From: Paracentrotus lividus
Lineage: Eukaryota; Echinodermata; Echinoidea; Camarodonta; Echinidae
Reading direction: 5' to 3'
NCBI GenBank assembly: GCA_940671915.1
Contig: CALNVZ010003434.1
Span: forward strand, 17,907,166 to 17,971,165
DNA: 64,000 bases
The stretch's first letter is position 1; the number at the start of each line of letters is the position of its first letter. The notes below the pieces were generated by a model that was not told where the DNA came from, searched no databases, and was given only the letters and a program-made list of their open reading frames with translations. The position numbers were made by a program, and so were the translations under genes. Positions 48,803 through 59,513 of this stretch are shown here, in pieces.

Positions 48803-50389
48803 GTGAGATGTCTTGAAATGTTTATAAATATTCAATATCAAAGCCCCCCCTATATTCTTTTTTCAAGCATTGTCAAATTAGCAGTGGAAGGTTTCGTGGT
48901 GCACCAAGTATTCTTTCTTGAGGTCATGAGTTGTCCTGAAAAGGACCAACTCACTGTCTATCAAATTATATAATACAAATTACTGGCCTATCTAGGATAA
49001 AGTTATGGTGCATTAAAAAAACAAAAACAAAACAAAACAAAAAAACAGACCTTTGATAAAAACAGGGCGAACTATTTTTTTATTGCTTTTGTTTGTCTGC
49101 TTCCTATTGTTGTTGTTTTTGTTTGTTTGTTGTTGTCATTGTTTTGGGTGTTTTTTTTTTTTGAGGGGGCGGGGATGGTATGTGCACACCCTCCTTTGCT
49201 ACAGGCCCTAATTTGTGTACATAATTACGATCTACAAGTACATGTACCTCTGAGTATTAAAACCCAGAACAGTAGGGTTGTACATGTATATGAATGTTTA
49301 GGCCTACTTCGTGAGAAAATGATATCATTCAAGATTAACAATAGGAAATTGAATCTATTTTTGTTGCTTAATAGTGATTAACTGCAAGGAAAAATAACAA
49401 AGCCCATTCATTGAAAGGATACATGGCAAGGCCAAGATAATTTGACCAATAACAAAATGAGATTAACAGGAATAATTCAAGCTCTCACTGAAAGAATCGT
49501 TTACATGATGTAATCTTCATAAAATTGAATTCTTTTTTAGTTAAAGCATGAAATTTACTGTATTGACATCCAATGAAATGAGGGGAAGGGTTGGGGTGAG
49601 GGATGTGGGCATGATTAAAATCTCCTGCAATATCACTGACTGAAGTGAGATGTGTAAAGTATTGAGCTGTCACCAAGGTGAGTAACATCATTTTGATATA
49701 TGTGGAAACTGTGGGGTTGTGGTTTTCTTTAAGTCTGCTAAATCCTTCCCATGACATTCAGTAACAGTTGATCCTCCCCCATAACTGTATTTTTGTCCTG
49801 ATTGATAGTGATCATGTCATGTACACGTACATGTTGTAAATGGTAAAGGGAGGGGATGGGGTGCAAATGGGTGGAGGGGGGGGGGGGTGGTGTTGCTGAA
49901 TGGATTGCGGCCCATGCCCTCCCTTTATCTTAATCGAGAAGAGAGAGAAAAAAATTGATGAATGTGAGAATATACATGTATGTAAACAGACTCCCTTGTG
50001 AAAATATTTCCCCTTCTCTTTCCCTATAGCTACATGTACATGAGAAAATATTAGGACTTTCAATACTCAAGTAAGTAATGATAATGTTCAAATTATATTT
50101 TATTTACTCTATCTAGCAATATTATTTACTGGTGAAACCTGTGCACATACATTACATGTATGTCATGTACCAATACCTGTCTAAATTGCTCATCAATTTG
50201 ACTAAAATTACTGAGTGGATTTGATAGACATTCAAGGTCAATCCCATCCATATTAATATGATTATCACACAACCATGACTAATTAAAAAATTTTGTTAAT
50301 TTATTTTGAAAATTCCTTGATTTTTTTTTTTTTTTAAATAAAAGGAGAGTATTGAAAAACAGGTTTATACAGAGGGCAAAAACAACTAT

Positions 50390-50555
50390 ACAGAGGTGTG
50401 GGGGTATGGAAGTGAAAGAGAGAGGGGGAGGTAGAGAGAAAGAGCCATCAATATAGAGATCAAAGGGAGGGAGTGGGACTCCAGAGAGAGAAAGGGGAGG
50501 GGAGAGAGAGGGGAGGGGTGTAGGGGAAGGGGGGGGGGAGAAGGTTCAGTGGAAG
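50390..50555. repeat. Purine-rich (G/A) tract
   Basis: About 165 bases are almost entirely G and A on the plus strand, with GAGAGA and GGGGAGGGG words. Such tracts can form triplex structures and are often poorly assembled. Confidence 0.8.
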
Positions 50556-50689
50556 TGCAGAATTGTGAGGATCTTATTTCACACTGGCATGTGGTTTTCC
50601 ACTTGTTTTTTCACGTTGATCTAGTGATGCTTGTGTTCACCCTTTAAATTAATTCGCTCACAATGTGCAGATGTGATTTCTCAGATTTT

Positions 50690-51012
50690 ACAATGTGAAG
50701 ATAACTTCACACTTTGGGACATTGTAAAGATGATTTCACCTTTTGTTCACACTTTTGGACACTGCTTGATTCCACTCTGTGTTCACATTTTTGTTCTGTC
50801 TACAGGTCACTGTGTAAAGATTAATTCATCCTGTGTCCACACTGTGGGACACTGCTTGATTCCACCCTGTGTTTCACACTTCGGGACACTGCTTGATTCA
50901 ACCCTGTGTTCACATTGTGGGACACTGTTAAAGATAATTTCACCCGTTTCACACTGTGGGCATATTTTCACACTGTGGGATACCGCGTTCACACTGTGGG
51001 ACACTGTGTTCG
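50690..51012. repeat. Minisatellite of a CACACTGTGGGACACTG unit
   Basis: About nine degenerate units of 25-45 bp: TTCACACTGTGGGACACTG, often followed by CTTGATTCCACCCTGTG or TTAAAGATAATTTCACCC. The last units (50965-51012) are shortest and most alike. The long open frames of both strands here are produced by the repeat. Confidence 0.85.
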
Positions 51013-51135
51013 TTCCAGCAAGGAAACCCCCCTCCCCCTGGCTCTCAACACGTTGTTTTGAACTGTGCTGACGTTTCTCTTTCCACACATCAGGGATTAA
51101 ATGAATCATAGGGGGCTGGGTTAACTCGTGAAGAC

Positions 51136-51410
51136 AGGTTGAATAATTCCATGATGACTACAATCTAGATGACACAGTGATAATCAATTGATATGTGTGT
51201 CACCTTCTGATGATTGTTGAAACATAAACAGGGCCAATTTCATTGAAATTTTACAATTATGAAAGTTAAAGTTTAATAGAGGTGGAATAATTCCATAATG
51301 AGTACAATCCAAATTGACATACATTCATAATCAATTGAAACATGTGTCATATGGTGATGAGCCATGAAACATATAGACAGGGCAAATGTTACTGAGATTA
51401 CCGATAGGGA
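51136..51410. repeat. Tandem pair, period about 144 bp
   Basis: GAATAATTCCATGATGACTA (51141) is repeated as GAATAATTCCATAATGAGTA (51285). GATAATCAATTGATATGTGT and CATAATCAATTGAAACATGT, and ACATAAACAGGGCCAA and ACATATAGACAGGGCAAA, also correspond. Confidence 0.8.
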
Positions 51411-53639
51411 ACAGAATTTGACAATTTGAGGGTGCACATCTTTATCCAGAGCTGAAGCTCAATAATTCACGTTTAAAGGGAGAAACACTTGAGAATAGAC
51501 CAAATTTGTGGCAATTCACCCAAGGATGCATAGACATATAGTCAGATTTATCCTGCTGTAGGTATTGTATTAACAACAAAATCATTTTTAAGGTACAGTG
51601 TGTATTTTAAGCTTTGGTACAAATCAGTGATTTTTATTTTTTTTCCAGCATCTTCCTGTTTCTGACATTATGGATTTTCCAACACAATTTCCTATGAAAG
51701 TGGTACACATTGGTAGACAGGGAAGTTGAGTTGAGAGACAGGGAGTCATAAGTCTATAATCAATTTCCCATGCCCCCATTTTAGGAGCAATAAATATAAA
51801 CCCTTTCCATATGTGGGGGAACCCCCACCTTCCTCCCCAAAATATCATTTTACCCCTAAATAATTTGTGAGGGAAGCACATTCTCAAATCTAATTTGAGA
51901 TGCTAGATCTAGGATTTGATCTACACAACTGTTTTCAACTCAAGAATTCAGGTTTTCATGAATTTAGTTATTTGAGAAAACCATACACACTGACCTTTTT
52001 CTCAGAAAATATCTTCCAATTAAACTTTAATAGAATTATGTTAAAAAGTAAAAAAAAGGGTGTGAAGAATGAGAGATGACATTATAAAGAAGAAAGTTAA
52101 GGAAATACATGTACATGTATATGTAGAGAGGAAGAACAAAATATAAAATATGCAGTTCCTGTAGTACAGTGTCATTCATGAAAGACGTAGCGCCACCCAT
52201 TATTATGACTTATTTTTTTTGAAAGTTTTGTATGATTTATGTTCACATTTCCCTCTCAACTTTTATTGTTTAAAATGTACATTGTACAACAGTTTTTTTT
52301 TTTCTGTGATCAGTTCCTTCTACACATACATGTAACTTATTGTCCAGCAAATAGGCACACCCCTCACAAAGTCTGGGGGAAAAAATGTGAAAAGATGACT
52401 TTACAGGGGCTCTGATATGGGGTTGATTGATACATGGAAGTTTTGAAGGCAAAATAACTGTGTGCCTCTAGTATTTTACATGGTGGAACATGACATACAC
52501 AGATTTTTTTACAAGTACAGTGAACTTGGTTACAAAATTCCCCGTCATAGTTGTCGCCTATTCTTCCTGTCGATGTCACAACAAAGACTTACATATTTGA
52601 ACAATATTTCTAAAGAACCTCTGACGTGCTCATTTGTGAAATTGTTTAGGGAGGGATTCACCGATTACCTTTGTGAATCGACTGCTTCCGAAATATATGT
52701 GGTCTTGCTTCAATGCATGAGGGTAAATAGTTACACAAAGTGGCTTTACATTGAGTATAGAATTTGCATCGCGAGGAACTTGATTTCAATATTTGTAACC
52801 TTAGATTAGTTTCTTCTTCATAAGTTTCCTTCGTTTGGTAAATTTCAGGCCTTAAATTTTATCAGTTTTAGGGCAAGGCCATTTTTCCATAGGGCACTAT
52901 TTTTAAATATAGTACAAATTCACAACAACAGTATGTCTGGAAAGGGCACCAAACAGGGATTTTTGAAATGGGCACTAATGTCAGGAAGAGGAGCGTCTAC
53001 ATGTAAGGCCATGGCCTCCATGGCCTTTGATTATGAAAGCCCTGGTGAATTGTTGAAGTATTAGAAAAAAAGAAAGCCCTTTACTTGGTCCATAAATTAG
53101 TATACTTGAGATGATGATGATGATAAACAATAATACTAAATTTATTCTTGAAGACAATGAATATGCTTTGAAATATTGTATTGTACTTTCACGCAAATCA
53201 TTTCATATTCGATAGAGATTGATTTATTACATTTTAAGTAAAATTGGATTTAATACAGACGGACTTCAAACTTGTTTACCCTCACAACACAACATCAGAG
53301 TTTCATCCCAAGATATGCTTCAGATCAGCCTCTCTCTTGAGAATGAACGGGTTAAAAACAGGTACATTTGTCGGAGGACATCCTGGTGGAGTAGCTAATG
53401 AGTAATTTAATCATCAGAACATAGCAGACATTGGTGATCCCCTTACTGTACAGCTGTGGGTTATATGAAATGTTATTGGCTCGTGTGACTAATGTGATTA
53501 GAGTCCTATGGATTCATGAGTTGGTCTTCATACCAATTAATTAAATGTATGACATACATGTACATGTACAATGTACGAGTAGGGGTTGCAAACATTACAT
53601 TGAACGTCAGGCGTCTGGCCTATTGGACAAGGGGCCAGG

Positions 53640-53821
53640 CAGTGGCAGATCCAGGCGATAGCGCAGGGGACACGCACCCCTCTATAATTTGAAAATCACT
53701 CATTGACTGACTACATTGTACATGTTAAAATCAGAAAATTAAGCTGTGCCCCTATTTTTTTTTTCTAGGGGGGGGGGGGGTAATGCACCCTCTGTATTTC
53801 GAAAACCTGGGTCTGCCACTG
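53640..53821. mobile_element. CAGTGGC inverted-repeat element, copy 1
   Basis: CAGTGGCAGATCCAGG starts it and CCTGGGTCTGCCACTG ends it, a perfect 8-bp terminal repeat extending further with one mismatch. The interior has GCACCCCTCTATAATTTGAA and GCACCCTCTGTATTTCGAAA. A relative is at 57471-57629. The TIR resembles widespread CAGTGGCGGATCC-type hAT-like MITEs. Confidence 0.8.
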
Positions 53822-54019
53822 ACAGGGGGTTCATAATTATTGAATATCTACTCTACATATTTAGTGTATGTTCATCATTATTACTATTTTTTTTCTTCAA
53901 ATAGGCCTATAGATCCAAAATATTGGCCTACATGTTCCTCTCCTTTTTTGCTTTTTGCTTAATTGTTCCATTATTAATATTAATATCTCTATTATACGGA
54001 ACACAATGAAACAATGCTT

Positions 54020-54088
54020 ATCCGAGCACCTGATACCCAATCAGGTGTAAAGTCAGCCACACCAATGTGTCTCCTTCATCAATGCATG
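54020..54088. repeat. 69-bp direct repeat, left copy
   Basis: Starts ATCCGAGCACCTGATACCCA and ends CTTCATCAATGCATG. It is base-for-base identical to 55423-55491. The unit itself contains the palindrome CACCTGAT-ACCC-AATCAGGTG. Confidence 0.92.
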
Positions 54089-54175
54089 ACAAATGGAGAC
54101 AAATGAATAAAATTATTTGTCTAATGCTTATCATTGCTTACACAACATAATGAAACAATGCCTATTAATGCTAAA

Positions 54176-54388
54176 TAAACAACATTATATAAATAGTGCA
54201 TGCTCTACCATGCAACATACTAGATTATGTGCACGACAAATACTAAATTATCCCGAGGGCACTTTATTTGACCGAGGCCGTAGGCCGAGGTGAAATAGAG
54301 GTGCACGAGGGATAATTTAGTATTTGGAGTTCACATAGTCAGTAATGTTGCATTAATAGAGCATGCACTATTTATTATAGTAAATAGC
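54176..54388. mobile_element. Foldback palindrome, 0.21 kb
   Basis: AAATAGTGCATGCTCTA pairs with TAATAGAGCATGCACTATTT. AATACTAAATTATCCCGAGG pairs with GAGGGATAATTTAGTATTTG, and ACCGAGGC with GGCCGAGGT at the centre. The short spacer at the centre includes CGTAGG. Confidence 0.85.
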
Positions 54389-54539
54389 CCCCTAAAATCA
54401 GCCGCCCGCCCCCCCATGGGCCCACCCATGTTATTTTGTTTATATATTTGAAATAATAATAATAGGCCTAGAAAAAATAATAAATAAAATACATGCCCCT
54501 CCCCAAAAAATTGGGGCCATAAAAAAAAACGGCCCACAA

Positions 54540-54559
54540 TTTTTTTGAGCGCCCCCCCC

Positions 54560-54594
<35 letters not shown>

Positions 54595-54706
54595 CTTGTT
54601 TAATGAAGTTTCTATACCAAAAAAAAAAAAAAAAAAAATTGGCCCCCCAAATTTTTTGGGCGCCCCCCCCCATTTTTTTATTTATTTTTTTTTATGTGAA
54701 TATTTC

Positions 54707-54737
<31 letters not shown>

Positions 54738-54870
54738 GGCCCCAAATTTTTTTTGGGCCCCCCATTTTTTATTTTTTTATTTTTTAATTTGACATTTTCT
54801 AAAAAAAAAAAAAAAAAAAATTTAAATAAAAAAAAAATGTCCGCCCCACCAAAAAAAAAAAAAATGCCCC
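54540..54870. repeat. Poly-A / poly-T block with G-C interruptions
   Basis: Long T-runs and A-runs (15-35 bases) alternate with short CG-rich words such as GGCGCCCCCCCCC, GGCCCCCCAAATTTTTTGGG and TCGGCCCCAAA. Four related units occur (54530, 54640, 54735, 54838). All frames here code only Phe or Lys runs. Confidence 0.85.
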
Positions 54871-55422
54871 TCGAAAAGCCCCACTAAAAAATAGCCCCAT
54901 TAAAAAAAGAACAGCCCCAGACATGTCCCCATCCATGCGGAAAATAAAAGCAGGTCTGACAAGTACTTATCCACCCTCATTTCACCATTCATTTTAACAC
55001 GGGATTGAAACCGTTCAATATAACAAAAACCGTTCAATATAACAAAAACGTGAATGACACGTGACATCATTTCAACCAATCACAACTCTTCAAATACTAC
55101 CACTATTTACTATAATGAAATGAAGCTCAGCAATACCTTTATTTCATCTTCACTGAAATTAGTTTAGCAATGATTTTTTGTTTTATCAGTTCTAAACACC
55201 CCAAATGATATTACATTCATGATAAAAACTTCTCCTCTCTGTAAGACTCTTACATTTGTAATTGTCCTGTTTTGCCTTACGCTGTAAGCCTACATGAATA
55301 TTTCAATTCAGCTGCAAGAACCTTCATCTTATTATGCATGCATGTACTTTGTACAGTAGCACAGCAGAACACATCTCTGATTCTGCAGTCAAGCATGTGA
55401 CTTATCACATGACTGCTTTCTC

Positions 55423-55491
55423 ATCCGAGCACCTGATACCCAATCAGGTGTAAAGTCAGCCACACCAATGTGTCTCCTTCATCAATGCATG
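55423..55491. repeat. 69-bp direct repeat, right copy
   Basis: Identical to 54020-54088 over all 69 bases, 1,403 bp downstream and in the same direction. The flanks differ. Confidence 0.92.
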
Positions 55492-55583
55492 GACATAACC
55501 TCACCACACGGGCTACACTATGTAACAGGTTTTATATCTACATTTAGCAAGTCCTTGTTATATAGGCCTACATTTCGTCTGTA

Positions 55584-55645
55584 GAGAGCCAGAAGGGCGT
55601 TATTGCTGTACAAAGTCATGGTAATAGCACCCTTCTGGTTCTCAA
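55584..55645. repeat. Small hairpin family E, copy 3
   Basis: GAGAGCCAGAAGGGCGTTAT then a loop then CACCCTTCTGGTTCTCAAAG. The stem is GAGAGCCAGAAGGG / CCCTTCTGGTTCTC. A partial second right arm (ACCCTTGGTTCTCAG) follows at 55670. Confidence 0.85.
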
Positions 55646-56187
55646 AGGAACATCTTTGATCTTTAATAGCACCCTTGGTTCTCAGCCGACGATTTTACAT
55701 TGAAATGTACATGTATCAGGACAACTACCCCTGGACAGTTGCCCCCAGGTCAATTCCCCCCCCCCCCCCCCAGCCAGGGGAAAAAATAAGTGTTTTAAAA
55801 GTTTTTTTAAACGATGTTCGGAGTTTTGGGGAGGGTAGTTTTTTTTTGGGAGCGGGGGGTAGTTTGCCGGGGGATCATTTTCTAGGGGTTAGTTGTCGTA
55901 GAACCACATTAAAAGATATAAATTTGACTTTACTGATTAATTAACATTTTGTGCTCGATGAATTGATGAAGCCAAATTGGAGGCATGTTGAGATAGGGCA
56001 TGATGCAGTTGTCTAGTAATAGTAGCCTGAAGGTTCCAAGAGCCCAAGAACCTTGATTTGCTCATGCCATTTCAAGACATTAAACCTGAACTTTGGTTAT
56101 GAGTTGAAGATAAAGGTTTTCAGCTTTCAGTTCAACACAGCTTCAAGGAAAGACAAGAACTGAAGATGACTTTCCCAACACTCCATT

Positions 56188-56420
56188 GGGGTGTAACACA
56201 AAGACTTACGATTGATTAAAAGTTACGATTGATTTTTTCTCGGTAGCCTCATTTGAAATCCAGGTACAGTCATGGAGTAGGATTTGGAAATGATTAAGAG
56301 TAGGGTTAGGGCTAGGGTTAGGATTAAAATCATCAACTTTGGAGCATCCTGTCCATGAAGAGGATACCGAGAAAAAAAATTAATCGTAACTTTAATCGTA
56401 AGTCTTTGTGTTACACCCCA
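56188..56420. mobile_element. Palindromic MITE with telomere-like interior, copy 3
   Basis: GGGGTGTAACACAAAGACTT and AGTCTTTGTGTTACACCCC are perfect terminal repeats. The interior contains GTAGGGTTAGGGCTAGGGTT, the opposite orientation to copies at 2306 and 30454. ATTGATTTTTTCTCGGTAGC is shared. Confidence 0.9.
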
Positions 56421-57116
56421 CATATTTAGTAGATTCTACAGTGTACATACATGTAGTATGGTTTGTAGTCAACACCACCTGAAAGAAGTCTGTCAATAGA
56501 TGGGCTTTTTAAAAAAGGGGGAAAAAAGTACTGATCTCCAGCTTTCATTAAGATATCTTTTTTAAAATGTGAAATAGAACCCCCCCCCTAAAAAAATAGA
56601 GAGAGGGAGAAAAAAAGAGAAGAAATTTAGGGTCACAGAGGATTATTAAGTTTGTCATGCACTGTCTGTCAACCAAAGAAGAGCAGATCCCAGTCTCATA
56701 ACAATAATACAGCTTGCTTTATTTTATTCATATGTCAAGTTATGATGAATCACATTTCTTTGATCTCTGTACAAACTCCAAAGTCCCATTTATCACAGGT
56801 TCTTACAGAGGCAAAAGGCCATTGATTCTATTTAAAATGAAAAGAGGGAACCTCCCGTCTTGCTCTGAACTTAGTAGAGGGCATGTTCTTGACAGTCAAC
56901 TGGTAAAGGAAGTGAGATGTTTAGAAATTCAAAGGTTGTTTGCGAAACAATGAAATAAATGATATTAAAATGCAGAAGTGAAATATGCATAGGAAATAAT
57001 GTAGGGCCTGTGGCTCTTGCAAAACTGTGTAGGGCCTACACAAATACCACATGACTTTCCTTAAAGTTTCAGGGCAAATATTTACACTATTAATATTACA
57101 ATAAATCTGAAGTTAA

Positions 57117-57123
57117 AGAGAAA

Positions 57124-57156
<33 letters not shown>

Positions 57157-57189
57157 TGTGAAGAGAGAGAGAGGGGGGGGGGGGGGGGT
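57117..57189. repeat. (GA)n then poly-G tract
   Basis: A GAGAGA run with a short GTGTGAA interruption ends in about 17 G. It lies in intron 2. Confidence 0.9.
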
Positions 57190-57470
57190 AGGGAGGTAGG
57201 ATATAGTAAGAGATGGAGAGGGCAAAATAAAAGCTATTTACTTTAAGTTTTGTGGTTTTAATTCACTAATTTCTCCAACTTGCCTAGAATTCATTTGCTA
57301 CATTGTTCATTGTTTGAGAGAGATCACTCTTCGTGTATTGCCAAAACTTTTTCCATACAAGTATGTTAATTCCCTCTAGCTTGTATAAGAAATCGGTAAT
57401 AGGGTGCTGCTTAATGATTTATACTTGGGATAATATTACAAGAAAGTTTGCCAACCCACATTGTGTTATT

Positions 57471-57629
57471 CAGTGGCAGATCGAGGATTTGAAAATAGAG
57501 GGGCGCCAGACCAGATAAGGGGGTGCATGAGCCGCCAAAATTGTCAGATTTTAACATGTACAGTCAAAGAGTGGTTTCAAATTATAGAGGGGGCGAGCGT
57601 CCATTACGCCCCGGCCTGTATCCACCACT
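57471..57629. mobile_element. CAGTGGC inverted-repeat element, copy 2
   Basis: CAGTGGCAGATCGAGG starts it, and GGCCTGTATCCACCACT ends it. AAATAGAGGGGCGCC and TTATAGAGGGGGCGAG are the inner repeats. It matches the design of 53640-53821 but is more diverged. Confidence 0.6.
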
Positions 57630-58791
57630 TTTATTTCAAAGTGATATTCATCATGACCTTTGTACTCAGGTAGTGAATTTCACAGGTCAATGTAAAGGTC
57701 GTCTTGTACAATCACCTTAAACCAATATATCAATGTCATGACATCATTTTTCTTGGCTGAAAACTTGTAATCAGCAGAAAAATGAAGAGAGAAAAAAAAA
57801 GAAGAAAAGAAATGATTCAAACCATCTGCAGAATTCAGCAGTTTTTCATGTAGCTGTTTGTATTTTTTTGTTCATCTGCACTTCAGGGTCAGTTTTGAAA
57901 AGAATAAAAAGGTTCAAACAGATTTTACTTTAGCAAAAAAAAAAATAGTTAAAAAAAGAATTCAGCAATATATTTCTTCAATTTCTGAAAGAATGAAAAT
58001 ATCCACATAGATTTTGCTGGAGAAAAAAAAATAATACTAATACGACATAAATTGTTGGAGGTATTTAGATTTGACATCAAATTTAGAAGTATTTCACAAC
58101 CTTACATTACTTTTTATTATTTTTTACATTATTAAATATGCTTTTTAATGAAAGTTAAGATTTAAGGTTCACATCCTTACAGCTATGTGCACTCTTGCCA
58201 TCTTTGAATTAAAGGAGGTTTTCAGTATTAAAATCAAAGGAATACTACAGTCTGTGTCCAAAAAAATGGTACAGTCGGGGAAAAAAATAATTAAGGTGTT
58301 AAATCTTTTCATATAATGTGTGTATCTGGTACCAAATTAAAGCCAAAAGATTTTTCTTGCTGATGCGCTTTGTTTTATATAATTTGCTTTTGTAAAACAA
58401 AAGTTATGCTAAGTTTTGTGCGACGAGGAGCAAATCGAAATTACGCACTTCTATTGTTCTGGAGCGCTGAATTCATGGCCATTATGCGAAACCTACACAA
58501 AGGCATGGGACGGCGTGCAGAAACTGGATTTTTCTTGATTGTAGAAAACTAGTCATATATCAAAAATTATAGCACCAAATGTGATGAAAAAAATTGCAGG
58601 AGAAAGTCTGATTTTCCTGCTTTATGAAGATACCAAACAATACCAGGTTGTGATTTATCTTCATACTATAAAAAAATGTTTTCCACTTGCACCATTTTAT
58701 TTGACACAGACTGTACAATGTACATATTCGAGATTAATCCTGTATTAACAGGATATATCTGTTGATCTTTTTTGTCTTTTTTTCCATTTAG

Positions 58792-58870
58792 GCCAAGTCC
58801 CTTCCATTGATTGAGTCAAGGATCTGGCCAATCTGCAGTTCTTGACTGAAACAAGTGTCCACTATGTGTT
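58792..58870 (+). pseudogene. Degenerate copy 1 of the MYO18A-like motor exon
   Basis: After a TTTCCATTTAG acceptor the sequence GCCAAGTCCCTTCCATTG, GAGTCAAGGATCTGGCCA, TCTGCAGTTCTTGACTGA follows the functional exon at 59337 closely. A one-base deletion shifts the frame and stops follow. Similarity fades after AGTGTCC. No donor is kept. Confidence 0.85.
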
Positions 58871-58965
58871 ATAAGAATGAAAATATGACATAGATTTACA
58901 TACCCCATGTACCATAGAGCAATAAAGAAATGAATATGGTTGCCTTTATGTCCATTTTAAAATAG

Positions 58966-59040
58966 ACCATCCCTCTCAATTGTCAGAGCTGAGTAACTGG
59001 CCATCCGATCTGCACTGATCAAGTCAAGAGTCCCTCAAAT
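58966..59040 (+). pseudogene. Degenerate copy 2 of the MYO18A-like motor exon
   Basis: ACCATCCCTCTCAATTGTCA then GAGCTGAGTAACTGGCCAT and TCTGCACTGATCAAGTCAAG then AGTCC align to GCCAACCCACCTCAATTTGA onward. A TAG acceptor is retained (58964-58965). TGA occurs in frame at the ninth codon. It is exactly 174 bp from copy 1 and 174 bp from copy 3. Confidence 0.75.
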
Positions 59041-59139
59041 CTTTATCAAGGGGATTCCATTTACCACGGCATCTAGATATTTTAGATTTAACTTGGATTA
59101 AAAATTCAACGTGTTTGCCATTTTTAAATTTGCATTTAG

Positions 59140-59275
59140 GCCAACCCACCTCAATTTGACCGAGCCGAGGATCTAGCCACTCTGCAGTTCTTGAACAAAT
59201 ACAGTATCCTGCATACCCTGAGACAGTGCTATGGAGCGAACCTCATCCATAGCTATGCAGGGTGCAACCTAACCA
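59140..59275 (+). pseudogene. Degenerate copy 3 of the MYO18A-like motor exon
   Basis: After TTTGCATTTAG this copy stays open for 49 codons, [20 protein letters not shown] then [20 protein letters not shown] then GCNLTIIIYLN, and ends at TAA. It has the functional exon's start, but the final 13 codons and the GTAAGA donor are lost. The next repeat unit begins there. Substitutions R to C (twice) and E-S to K-Y hit residues conserved in vertebrate MYO18A. It is the youngest of the three copies. Confidence 0.93.
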
Positions 59276-59336
59276 TCATCATTTACTTGAATTAATAATT
59301 GAATGTGTTTGTCATTTTTTTATTTGCTTTTAATAG

Positions 59337-59513
59337 GCCAACCCACCTCAATTTGACCGAGCTGAAGACCTAGCCACTCTGCAGTTCTTGAACGAATCCA
59401 GTGTCCTGCATACCCTGAGACAGCGCTATGGAGCGAACCTCATCCATAGCTATGCAGGGCGCAACCTAATCATCATTAACCCTACACATCAGCTCTCTGT
59501 CTACTCGGATAAG
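59337..59513 (+). CDS. MYO18A: Class XVIII myosin, first motor-domain exon
   Basis: The 59-codon exon (TTTTAATAG acceptor, GTAAGA donor, phase 0 at both ends) reads [20 protein letters not shown] then [20 protein letters not shown] then [34 protein letters not shown] and H-YAG-L are invariant in vertebrate MYO18A, so this is the start of the motor core. The P-loop, expected in the next exon after VYSDK, is beyond the right edge. It is the fourth and only intact copy of a tandem exon array, so its three predecessors must be skipped. Confidence 0.97.

Larger units (their letters stand above)
48803..59336 (+). other. MYO18A-like intron 2 (10.5 kb)
   Basis: Contains a purine-rich tract (50390-50555), a minisatellite (50690-51012), a tandem pair (51136-51410), CAGTGGC elements (53640-53821, 57471-57629), a palindrome and homopolymer block (54176-54900) between 69-bp perfect repeats, a telomere-like MITE (56188-56420), a GA tract (57117-57178) and three degenerate copies of the next exon (58792-59275). 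A 115-codon frame at 52462-52809 has no recognised domain. Confidence 0.85.

Noticed and set aside
50631-51109. 146- and 100-codon frames
   Set aside because: Both are translations of the CACACTGTGGGACACTG minisatellite.
52462-52809. 115-codon open frame on the plus strand
   Set aside because: No family recognised, no splice sites in register, and it lies in the myosin intron. Kept only as a note.
54176-55491. LTR retrotransposon suggested by the identical 69-bp repeats
   Set aside because: No primer-binding site, polypurine tract or gag/pol frame lies between them, and the repeats do not have TG...CA ends.
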